This document shows positions 10,005-21,400 of a stretch of 37,716 nucleotides of DNA, piece after piece. This stretch comes from Pelargonium nanum. Lineage: Eukaryota; Streptophyta; Magnoliopsida; Geraniales; Geraniaceae. The notes beneath the pieces are model-generated. The model did not search any database and was not told the origin of the DNA. It worked only from the letters and a program-made list of their open reading frames with translations. How positions within the stretch are numbered: the stretch's first letter is position 1; every line of letters begins with the position of its first letter. The translations under genes and the position numbers were made by a program. The stretch is taken from positions 1 through 37,716 of the forward strand of contig JAYMTF010000383.1 of the NCBI GenBank assembly GCA_036897485.1. Direction: 5' to 3'.

Positions 10005-10260
10005 GTCAAATATATGTGATGTTCATGGTTTACTTTTTTCTTTCCTTGTCCAGCATATCTAAACATCAGGGTCTCTTTTCTTTTATCTTTTTCTTCCTGC
10101 AAATAGGTATGGTATGTTGTTCGGCTATTCTAGGCAACAAATGCGCTCTTATGATGTGCTCAATAACTTGTAGCTATGAATGAAAATCTAACTATTCATA
10201 TCTACCATGTATCAGGATGCATTGCTCCATGTAATTGATAATTGTCAGTTTTTGCAACTA
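10005..10260 (+). pseudogene. Probable relic of Mini-RNase III intron 3 / exon 4
   Basis: TCAGGATGCATTGCTCCAT near 10217-10235 is identical to the acceptor and first 15 bases of exon 4 of the Mini-RNase III gene (5165-5183). About 200 bases earlier, CATGGTTTACTTTTTTCTTT..CCAGCATATCTA resembles 4699-4742 of that gene's intron 2. The catalytic exons are absent. This suggests a partial, decayed duplicate of the RNase gene; it rests on a short exact match plus loose similarity. Confidence 0.45.
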
Positions 10261-10474
10261 ATATAACTACTGCTATACACATCAATTGATTCAATTAACA
10301 TTCATTTAGTCTGGATCTATATTCCCTAGTTTACTCTAAGATTGTGGTGCATTCATGATATTTTATACTTTTGTACATGTGTTTCGTAAATACATGTAGT
10401 TAGATTCATTCTTTGGGGATATGAAGCAAAAATATAACCTGTTTTAAGCAAAGCTAGTAACACTAATTCTGTAT

Positions 10475-10612
10475 CATTCTTTTTGAGGGGTTTTATTGCA
10501 GTCTCATCTCACCTCATCTCTTGTGTGATTGGAAGAACTAGTGACAACAACAAGGTAAGTAATATTTTTCTACAACACTTCAACCATTTCGCATATGTTA
10601 TAAACCTAATAT
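10475..10612 (+). repeat. Leader-type module A, copy 2
   Basis: Second copy of the 8930-9065 segment (TTTTGAGGGGTTTTATTGCAGTCTC... GAACTAGTGACAACAACAAG|GTAAGT), with AATATG shortly after as in copy 1. The splice-donor-like end makes it a candidate 5' untranslated exon for R1, but no link to R1 can be shown. Confidence 0.5.
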
Positions 10613-10654
10613 GTTTTTTTCTTTCTTTATTTCTTTCCTTCAATTCACTATGCA

Positions 10655-11165
10655 TTCATCATCCATGACCGGGATGCAACATATAAGCCTCATTGGAGTC
10701 TTTGTACAAAGCTTTAATTCTTCTAGAAGTTGTTTGAACCATACGAGCTCACATTTTGCATTGTCCATGGCTCGATATTCTGCTTTTGCATTTGATCTTG
10801 CCACTACATTTTGTTTCTTGTTTTTCCAAGAGACTAAGTTACATCCAAAAAAGACGCAATATCCCGAGGTTGACCTTCGATCGGAAGGACATCCTCCTAA
10901 TCTGCATCTGAGTAACAACTCATCTCCATATGCCCTTTATTCTCCTAAAACAAACCTTTTCCAGAAGCTCCTTTGATGTACTTCATCATACGAAGTGCAG
11001 CTTTCCAATGAGCATCACATGGGGAGTTCAAAAATTGACTCTCCACACACACAAAAATGAGATATCTGGTCGAATTATTGTGAGATATTTGAGTCTACCT
11101 GCTATTCTTGGATACTTATCTTGATCGGCTAGAGGCTCCTCTGTCCAGGGAGAAGCTTCATATTT
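10655..11165 (-). mobile_element. Ty1/copia retrotransposon fragment (end of reverse transcriptase and RNase H)
   Basis: On the minus strand the translation passes through motifs of the copia polyprotein in the right order: PGQREPLADQDKYPRIAGRL, then KYLTIIRPDISF, MNSPCDAHWKAALRMMKYIK, GLF and PSDRRSTSGYCVFFGCNLVS, then WKNKKQNVVARSNAKAEYRA. These correspond to the C-terminal reverse transcriptase connection and the RNase H domain. Several frame breaks lie between blocks, the end is truncated near 10660 where the RNase H should continue, and no LTRs are visible. It is an inactive fragment. Confidence 0.88.
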
Positions 11166-11169
11166 GGAT

Positions 11170-12545
11170 CCATTGGATTGTCGACTGGTTTGGCATCTAA
11201 CAAGCCAGATGTCTAAAGCTTACTTATTTTGAAATATCAAAATTGCACCTTTTGATTGTGCTACTTCAATTCCCAATAAATACCTGATTTTTTTCCAAGT
11301 CTTTGGTTTGAAAATGCTTAAACAAGTTTTTGAGAAATACACTCTTTAAACTTGAGCATTTTACTTGCATTACAAGAATGAAAAATATTATTGGGCGTCC
11401 ACTCCTATGACGTTTTTAGTTTTAATGACACCACCCTCTTACCTAATGATTCGTGACAATCACTTATTTTGAAGTTCCTACTCATTCTGCATTCTAAATT
11501 GTGATTAGTGAAATCAAATTCTTTAATTGGAAGTGAGGATATACAAGTACGAAAGATATAGCACTTGATTTTGAAAGCAGCTGGTCTCCTGTTGCACTGT
11601 CCTTCCAATCAAAATCTAAATTTGGGCCTTTGTCTTCCTCTACCTAAAGGGACCTTCTAACTGTCAAGTCTAAGGTAAATAATCAACTCCCATCTCGTAT
11701 ATATGTCATATGCTTATACGATGCTTTGTGATTTCTTGCTCTCTTATATGGTAGTTTTATTTTTATTTTTTTATTTTTTATTTTTTTTATCGGCGAAGAT
11801 AATAAATATAAGCCAACCAATCGAAAGATGTCACCTCATTGGAATCTCCTAGATCCTACGGGATGTGAATGGTACGTGCTTTATTAAATGAGGTGGCATC
11901 ATATAATTATTGGTTGGCTTAATTTGAGTCAATAATTCTTCAATTTAAATTCATTTTTCGGTTGTCAAAGATATATAATATTGTTGTGTCTATGTGTGTT
12001 TGGTAATACAAGAGAAACTTTTATAGGGTAAAACAAGTTGACTTATCATTGTTGGGAATAACATTAAATCTAATATAACTAGGAAAAAGAAACCTATTGA
12101 ACATATGATGAAATTCTAGAAATGGCATAACACTAGGGGTTCTGATACTACCTCAAATTCTTAATAAGTCTCGTTTTAAGATTATTGACACAAAGTAAGA
12201 AATTATGTAAATTGATCCAGTTAGCATTTATTATTATTATTATTATTTTTTATATAGTATCACTAAAACTCTCTCTCAATTATTTGTCTTTTAAACTTGT
12301 TTTAGTGTTAGTCATAACTACTTTTCCTTCCCAAAACTATGTGGAAATGATAAAAGGAAATAGGAAATCTAATTCATCATAAGACATAATTCCAGAAATC
12401 ACACAATTTACAGATTCATCTCAATTGGTTTTGTGACTAATTATTTGTTACAAAAAAAAAAAAAATTCATTGTTGTGATTCTTTTTTTATCCTGGGGTAC
12501 TTTGGTTTCACTTATAATTATTTTTGATCTTATGTCTATTTTTCA
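11170..12545. other. Upstream region of R1, no gene recognised
   Basis: AT-rich, with a T-rich low-complexity tract at 11755-11790 and the palindromic MITE. GTGTTTGGTAATACAAGAGAAA at about 11996-12017 resembles GTGTTTAGTGATACAAGAGAAA upstream of R2 (30113-30134), so the promoter region was duplicated together with the gene. A pyrimidine-rich acceptor (ATTTTTCAG|agaaag) at 12546 suggests an intron in the 5' leader ending 13 bases before the ATG. Confidence 0.45.
11808..11922. mobile_element. Small palindromic MITE
   Basis: The left arm ATAAGCCAACCAAT..GATGTCACCTCATT (11808-11840) pairs with the right arm AATGAGGTGGCATC..ATTGGTTGGCTTAAT (11887-11922), leaving a loop of about 45 bases. It lies roughly 640 bases upstream of the R1 start codon. 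The superfamily was not determined, and no clean target duplication was seen. Confidence 0.65.
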
Positions 12546-12559
12546 GAGAAAGATACTCA

Positions 12560-15447
12560 ATGGCAGAATTAGCTTTTTCCATTGCCACCACCATTTTCGA
12601 CAATTCTATTGGTGCCATTGTACGGGAGTTTGGCTACCTATGGAATTATAAGAAGAATATTGGAAACCTCAAAACAGAAGTTGAGGTGCTGGGCTGCGTA
12701 ATGAAGGACATCAGCCATTCTGTTATTGTTGCAGAGAGAAACGCAGAGAGGGTCAAAGTCAAGTCAACAACTGGCAGAATAATACAACGGAAATTAGTGT
12801 GGCAGCAACAAAAATTATTGAAAAATATGAAGAAGATGCAAAAAAGAGGTGTTTGATCCCGTTTTGTCCAAATTTAGTTTCCCATTATCAAAGTAGCAGG
12901 AAAGCATGCAAAACACAGGCAGAGATCGACCAAGCCAGGTCAGAAGCAGCGCAATTCAATGGAGTTGCTGACCGTGCTGTTCGGCAGGCTTCAACAACCC
13001 CGTCCACTGAAGGTTACTTAACCTTTAATTCAAGAAAGTCAACTTTGGAGGAGATCATGAAAACAATGAAAGACGCCACTAAAAACTTGATTGGGGTGTA
13101 CGGTTTGGGTGGCATGGGGAAGTCTACACTTGTTAAGCAAGTTGCATCCCGACTTGCTGAAGAGAAGATCTTTGACGAAATTGTTATGGCACTTGTAACC
13201 CAAACACCAGAGCTGAAAGAAATTCAAGGACAAATTGCCAAACAGTTAGATCTAAAATTGGAGGAGTCGAGTGTGGCAGAAAGAGCAGGACACATATTTG
13301 AGAGGTTGAAGGAGAAGAAGATTCTTGTCATTTTAGATGATCTTTGGGAAAAATTAGACTTCGAAAATGTTGGAATTCCTTTTGGCGCTGAGCATATGGG
13401 ATGCAAAATATTAATCACCTCCAGATTTCAACATGTATTATCTTCAATGGGCACTAAAAAATATTTTCCTCTAGGAGCTTTAGAGGAAGAAGAAGCCTGG
13501 AGTTTGTTTGAGGAGAAGACTATTGATGCTGTTAAAGACCACCCCGCTTTACTTGCTATAGGAAAGAGAGTGGCCAAAAGATGTGCAGGTTTACCGGTTT
13601 TGATTGTCACGGTAGCAGCATCTCTATCAAGTCGGCCAAGCTTGTCTGTATGGAAGGATGCCTTGAAACAACTGAAAGAGATGAACAACAAAGAAATGCA
13701 TGAAATTGTTAACTCAGCCATGGAGTTCATCAGTTACAAACACTTGGAACAAACACACAAGCGGTTGTTTTTGCTATGTGGTCTAATTGGGAGTTCTGCC
13801 TCCATCGCCAACCTGTTGAAATACAGTTTGGGTTGGGATTTGTTTGATGAAGATGTAGTGACCGTCGAAGAAGCAAGATATAAACTTGATGTGTTGATCC
13901 TTGACCTTAAAGCATCCTGCTTATTGCTTGATGACGACAGCAAAGACAATGTCAACATGCATGATATTGTTAGAGGTGTTGCTATCTCAATTGCAAGAAG
14001 GGATCTAAATATGTTTTCAATCGGTGATCATGCTACTGAATTAAATAGATGGCCTAAGGATGATGCGCTTAAAACTGGTACTGCAATGGTTTTTCATACC
14101 TCTCTTAACTTCCCTTGCCTTTCTGCACGACTGGAATGTCCTCTCCTTGAGTTATTTATCGTTAGTAGATTTTATATGGATTCCTCACCAACTATACCAG
14201 ACACCTTTTTTGAAAAGACAAGAAAACTAAAAGTCTTGGATATGTCTGGATTGTCTTTCTCGGTGTTGCCTTCGTCACTTTCCTTCCTAGAAAATCTCCA
14301 AACATTGCGTTTGGATTATTGTTATCAGCTGGAAGACATATCTATACTTGGAGGATTGAAGAAACTTCAAGTATTAAGCCTCGTTGGTTCTAATATTGAA
14401 GAGCTACCGAGGGAAATAGGGCAGCTGTCTGAGCTAAGCTTGTTGGATTTGCGGAGTTGTTTTGCTCTCAAAGTGATTCCTAGAGGTCTCATAGCAAGTT
14501 TGTCCCAGCTAGAAGAATTGTATGTGAGTCAGAGCTTTAATAGTTGGGAGGCTGAAGAGTGCCTTAGCAACAATGGAAGAAGTAATGCTAGTCTTGCAGA
14601 GTTGAAAGATTTGCCTAACCTTCGCAGTTTAGAAATACAAGTTCCAGATGCCAAACTTCTTCCAAAGGATTTGAACTTTGAAAAGTTGGAAAGGTATGCA
14701 ATAATTTTAGGAGAAGTTTCATGGTGGGATGTCGAGATGGGGATTCTTGAGAAGGGGTTCTCAAGAAAAATTGGAATGCAACTTACTGATACCAGCATTA
14801 ATCATTTGCAGCAAGGGGTTAAGAAGTTGTTGGAGAGAACAGAATTTTTGTGTCTGCGGAAACAGAAGAGCATTAAGAATGTTGTTAATGAATTGGATAG
14901 GGATGGTTTTCTAGACTTGAAGGAGCTCCGTATCCAAATAGATGATGTGATTCAGTACATCGTAAATGTGGAAGCCAAACAACACAAGTTCTTTCCTGCT
15001 TTGGAGTCATTGCACCTAAGTGCTATGTTGAAGCTGAAGAAAATATGCAATGGTCCGTTCATATTTGGGTCCTTTTGCAAGTTAACAACTGTGAAGGTGC
15101 AACACTGTAACCAACTGAAGAGCTTGTTTTCTTTCTCCATGGCCATAGGTCTCCCGTGCCTTCAAGAAATCCAAGTATCTAACTGCAATACACTGGAGGA
15201 AATTGTGGCCAAGAAAAACAGAGAAGATGACGTTTTCACTAATGATGCGGTCAATGAGAAGATAGAGTTTGTTCAGTTACGCAAATTATCGCTAAAATGT
15301 CTACCGCTGCTCATAAGCTTCTACTCAATTGTCGATTTTCTTCCCATGCTAAAAACAAGGCAGAAGTTACTGACAATGGATGTGCAGCCTGAAGAAAGCA
15401 TTCCAGAGGAAGAGAAACCTGGCTATTTAATACCATTTTTCAAAGAG
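12560..15447 (+). CDS. R1 exon 1: CC, NBS and first LRRs
   Basis: Starts MAELAFSIATTIFDNSIGAI, the expected CNL coiled-coil start, in frame with ATG 12560. The frame changes between about 12757 and 12799: R1 reads GGTCAAAGTCAAG where R2 reads GATCAGAAGTCAGG, one base longer, with equal lengths on both sides. After the shift the frame is open for 2.6 kb. Landmarks: P-loop 13102-13128 (GKST rather than the common GKTT, still a valid Walker A), kinase-2 13321-13347, RNBS-B about 13400-13427, GLPV 13588-13599, MHD 13957-13965 (intact), and LRRs from about 14200 (LKVLDMSGLSFSVLPSSLS). It ends ..PFFKE|gtaaca. Confidence 0.88.
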
Positions 15448-18400
15448 GTAACAATTTTTTATATTCTTTCCATAGTAGTAATATACAATAGACAGCTTTC
15501 TCATTTAGTGCCCATTGTTTGATGCAACTAGCATATAGCCTATTATTATTGCTTTGTATAATTCTGGGAATATGGAAAGTCCATCATAAATGTATTCAAA
15601 TCAAAGAATTTTGTAGATAAGAAAATATTAGTCGATTTCCTTCTCGATCCCAAAGAGTTTTGGGAATTTAAAGAGTCCACCACAAATGCATCTAATTAAA
15701 TAATTTGAAAGAATTGGAAAATATACATCTATTTCCTTCTTGAATCCATAATAATAGGCAATTCACAAAAAGTCAATCATGCGTATGCACACATTTATGT
15801 GGTCATAGTAGGAATATCATTAAATTAATGTTAATTCATTTTTTGTAAGTAGAGTTCTACTCATCATGGCTTCTATATATAAGACATATATGTTTCCTGT
15901 TCAAATTAATTGAATTCTCAAAATTCATTGTCCTCATTTATTCTCCATTTTCACTAAAGTACCCCATTTTTTTTCCTCGTATCATAGGTCTTTTGATATA
16001 TATGATAAATATCTTATGTCCAATAAACAGTAAACTATATTTGTATTATCATTGAAGTATGATGGAATGTATATCATATTTGCAGGTTTCATTTCCTAGG
16101 CTGGAGGAGTTGACACTGTATGAAATCTCCAATTTGGCTGAGATATGGAATGACAAACTTCTAGAGAAGTTCTACTGCAATTTGAAATCACTTGTAGTGA
16201 AGAAGTGCTCGCATTTGGTGAACATATTTTCATCCAATTTATTGCACTTGTTTGGGAAGTTAGAACTGTTGAATGTATCCTATTGTGACTTGTTGGAAGA
16301 AATTTTTGTTGTACCTAATGAATTGGATCTTGATGAAGAACATAATGGTTTGGTCCCTCGACTAATTCAACTGAGTATTGCTTATCTACCCAAGTTGAGA
16401 TGCATATGGAGCAAGTATCAACCAGGGATTTTAAGCTTTAAAAACCTGCAAATGTTGAATGTTGAAAATTGTAGTGGCTTGAAGTATTTGCTCACTTATT
16501 CCATTACTATGGGTCTTGTGCAACTCAAAACATTAACAGTTAAAAGTTGTGCGATGATGAAGGAAATTGTTGCACAGGAAGAAGGAGAAACACCACTTGA
16601 TACAATCATCTTTCCTCAATTGAGCTATCTTCTTCTTGAAGATTTGCCCAACCTCACTAGGTTTTGCTGGGGAAGTTGCGTTGTATTCCCGTCACTAAAA
16701 GACCTGACAATAGAGAGTTGTCAACAACTGGAGACATTATGCTTTCAATCTGCTGCAGTGAGTGATCTGACAATGATCAAAGGACTTGAAGATAATGAAT
16801 CAGATGAGAAGCTTCATACTGCCAAGCAATCTCTCTTCAATGGAAAGGTTAATTGATTTCTTTCTCCTCTATTTATTTATGTATGCTCTAGTATCAGTTT
16901 AAGTTATTGTCTTTCGTATAATCTGAAACATCAGTAATTTGTTAGTTTCTCTTATTTCCTATACCTTCAATTTATAACAATCATATATAAATGTTGCAGA
17001 TTGATTTTTCTAGCTTGGAGACATTGAGAATGAAAAAATGTGATAGCCTTAAGTATTTGTTCACTCCTTCCATTACTACGGGTCTTGGGCGACTCCGAGG
17101 ATTGACAATTAAGAGCTGTATGATGATGAAGGAAATTATTGTGAAGGAAGAAGGAGAAATGACAACAAATACAATCATCTTTCCTCAATTAAGCTATCTT
17201 TGTCTTGAAGATTTGCCCAACCTAATAACATTCTACTCAGGAGTTGGAGAAATGGTTTCAAATGACAACATCCATAATTACATACAATCTCTCTTCAATG
17301 AAAAGGTTGATTAATTTCTCTTTCTTCTACTGTGACTTTTTATATATATATATATATATTTTATTTTACATTCTGGTATCAATTTCATTTATGGTCCATA
17401 GAAAATATAATCTGAAAAATTCTTGAATTTTTGTAAATGTTATCTTATTGTTAATAACTACTTCCATTTATGATGAAATTAAGGTTTGTAATAATCTGGG
17501 TAAACATTGCAGGTTAATTTTTCTTGCTTGGAGACATTGATAGTGGAAAAATGTGATCGCTTGAAGTACTTGTTCACTCCTTCCATTCATATGAGTATTG
17601 AGCGAGTCCGAGAATTGACAATTAAAAATTGCTCGATAATGAAGGAAATTGCTGTGAAGAAAGAAGGAGAAACGACAATAGATACAATCATCTTTCCTCA
17701 ACTAATCTATCTTTGTCTTGAAGATTTGCCCAACATCACAACATTCTACTCAGGAGTTGAAGAAATGGTCTTAAATGAGAGCATCCATTCTGACACAAAA
17801 CCTTTCTTCAAAGGGAAGGTTGATTTATTTCTCTCTCCCTTGTTGTCAATTATCGTTTAGTATCAGTTTAACTTGTGGTCTTAGAAAGTATAGTATGAAA
17901 AATTAGCAATTCGTAAATATAATTTTATTTCCAGTAACTACTTCTATTTGTGATGAAATTAAGGTTATAACAATCATATATAATTGGGGTAAACATCACA
18001 GGCCAAATTTCCTCGCTTGGAGAAATTGATAATGGAAAAATGTGACAGTGTGAAGTACTTGTTCACTCCTATTACCACAAGTCTCGTGCCAGTCCAAGAA
18101 TTGAGGATCAAAAGTTGTGTGATGATGAAGGAAATTGTTGTGAAAGAAAAAGGAGAAACAATGACATATACGATCATATTTCCTCACTTAAGCAGTCTTT
18201 GTTTAGAAGATTTGCCCAAGCTCACAACATTCTACTCGGGAGTTGAAGAAATGGTTTCAAACGAGAACATACATGTTGACATGCAGCCTCTCTTCAATGA
18301 AAAGGTTGATTCATTTCTCTCCTCTACTGTCATTTTTTGTTGTTGTAAATTTTCTCTTATTGCAAGAACCTTTCATTCATGATGAAATTAAGGTGTAAAA

Positions 18401-21400
18401 CAATCATCTTTAAATGGGTTAACATTTCAGGTCAATTTGACTAGCTTGGAGAAATTGATAATAAAAAACTTGGATAACATGAAGCGTATATGGCACAGTC
18501 AGATCCATGAAGGTAATTCATTTTGCAGGCTAAAAGATGTAAGGGTTGAAAATTGTGCAAACATTTTGAAGATTTTCCCATCTGCCATGCTGAAAAAAAT
18601 TCGGAGAGTGAAAAATGTTCAGATCTATGATTGTGATGCATTGGAAGAGATATTTGAAGTCCAAAAAGGACTAAATGTGAAAGAGATAAAAAATGATGTT
18701 ATGGAAGTCTCGGAGTTAAGCTCTTTGCAGTTAAAAAATCTGCCAAAACTGAGGTGTATATGGGAAAAGGATCTTGTTGAAATTCTTAGCTTTCAAAGTC
18801 TATGTGAAGTGCGAGTTGGCGGATGTCATAGTCTCAGGCATGTATTTTCAGCTACTGTGGCTCAATATCTTCATGAACTTACAGAGCTACAAATGGAGGA
18901 CTGCAAAGGAGTAGAAACAATTGTTGATGTTGAGGGCAAGGAATTAGCAAGGAATTGGACAAACAAGTCTACTAAATTTCTGCTCCCAAAACTGAAAAGG
19001 TTATTGCTTAAGAAACTACCAAAACTGGAGTGCTTCTATCCCATGGAATATACAATCGAATGCTTGTCGCTGAAACAGTTAAATACAATTAATTGTGACA
19101 AAGTATTTGCCTTGGACTTCTTAAATTTACCAAAAAATCAGTTTGAAAAGGTATGTACCAATTCTCACAACTTTTTCTTCCTTTTTTAACAGAAATTTAT
19201 TATCCATCCTATTATCTAGATGTTATCTATATAAGCAATTTAATTAGACATTGTTGTTGTGAAATTCAATGTTTGAAATTTTTGGCGATTGTGTATGTAT
19301 TTAAAACAATTCAAAAAATCTTCAAGGTTGAAAAGTGAAGAGGGTATCTGTGTTTTTTTAACAAAAAATTAATCCCATCACTAATGGTGCAAGGTAGTTA
19401 GTTGTTGTGTTTTAAGGCATTGATAAGTATGCACAAAAGGTACATAGCACATGGTAAATAAGTTCAATTTTCTCTTTATTTGATGCTACTTAATTGTTTC
19501 TTTCAGATGGTTTCCAGCTTTGAGATTTTGATCATAAGAAGCAACGAAATGATGAAGATGATGAGGCAAGATGGCCCTTTTTCCCCAGAACTCTTCCGCA
19601 GTCTTAAATCATTGATAATTGAGTTTCATGATGGGGCAGCAGCTTTTCCACCCAATTTCCCCATCAGCTTTCACAATCTGGAAAAACTTGTGGTAAATAA
19701 TTGCTCCTTTCAAGAGATTTTCCCACTTGAAGGAGAAGGGCCACTGCTGGTGAATATGGAGGTTAAGCAGGTTAAGCTAATTGAATTGACCTTGGTTGAT
19801 CAACCTAAGTTGAGATGCATATGGAGCAAATATCATTCAAGGACTTTAAACTTCAAAAACCTTCAAAAGATGTATGTGGAGAGATGTGGCAGCTTGAAGT
19901 ATTTGTTCACTCATTCCATTGTTATGGGTCTTGTGCAACTCCAATCATTGACAGTTAGGAGTTGTTTGATAATGAAAGAAATTGTTGTGAATGATGGAGG
20001 AACAACGGCAGATACAATCATCTTTCCTCAACTGACCCATCTTTATCTTGAGGATTTGCCCAACCTTACAAGATTTTGTTGGGGAAGTTGTATTCTATTT
20101 CCGTCCTTAATAGATCTGCGAATAGGAAGATGTCAGCAACTGGAGACATTCAGCTGCCAATCTGCAGTCAGCAATGTGACAATGAGCAAAGAACTTGAAG
20201 AAAATGAATCAAATGAGAAGCTTCATACTGCCATGCAACCTCTCTTCAATGAAAAGGTTTATTTATTTAGTTATATCTCCTGTACTCTACTCTTATTTAT
20301 TTATTTATGCTATAAGCCTCTGTTTAATTTATGGTCCCTAGAAAGTATAATATGAAAAATTAGTAATTTGTAATATTATCTTATTTCGAATAACTACTCA
20401 TTTATTATGAATTTAAGTTAAATAACAATCTTATATAAACTGGGTAAACATTACAGGTCAATTTTCCTAATTTGGAGATATTATTCATCGAAAACTTGGA
20501 TAACATCAAGAGCATATGGCATAGTCAGCTCTATGAAGAAGTTTCACTTTGTAAATTGGCATCTGTAGCTGTTACAAAATGTGCAAACCTTTTGAAGATT
20601 TTCCCAACTACTATGCTCAGCAAAATTCAGAGTCTGAAAAAACTCCAGGTTGTAGATTGTGGTGCATTAGAAGAGATATTTGTAGTTCAAAAGGGGATAA
20701 ATCTGAAAGAGATCACAAATGATGTTATAAAAGTCTCACAGTTAAGCTCTTTGTGGTTAAGAAATCTCCCAAAACTGATGTGTATATGGGAGAAGGATCT
20801 CCTTGAAATTCTCAGCTTTCAAAGTCTATGCCAAGTGAATGTCATCTTGTGTGAGAATCTGAAACTTGTATTTCCGGCTTCTTTGGCTCGAAGTTTGCAT
20901 CAACTTGAGATGCTACATGTAGAGGCTTGCGAAGGAGTGGAAACAATTGTTGTTGATGATGAGAATATGGGATTAGTAGAAGAGGAAGTGCCTACACCAT
21001 TTATGTTCCCTAAATTGGCCAATTTATGGCTTGAAAAACTACCAAAACTGGAGTGCTTCTATCCTGGGAAACATACACTGGAGTGGCCAATGCTCAAGCA
21101 ATTATCTGTGTCTGACTGTGACGAAGTATCTGCTTTGTACTTCCTAAATTACCTAGATAAAAAAGGAGATGGTCAATGTCAAAAGGTATGTACGTGCTTC
21201 CACAACTTTTTTTTTTTTTTTTTAAGAAACAGGTACTCTGCTCCCATGCACAACTTCTTTTTGTTTAAGGAACAAGTTTTTATTATTTATTAAGCGTCAT
21301 CTAAATGATGTTAGTATCATATGGATGAATTACTAATTTTGAGTCTAATGAATTAGCATCATTTCAGTTACTAAAAGAAACTTTTTCAATATTGTTCATG

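Noticed and set aside
10611..11124. Plus-strand open frames over the copia fragment
   Set aside because: The minus strand gives clear copia RNase H motifs; the plus-strand frames are antisense.
17468..18187. Minus-strand open frames under exons 3-5 of R1
   Set aside because: They repeat with the exon module and contain Phe/His-rich antisense translation; they are shadows of the LRR exons.
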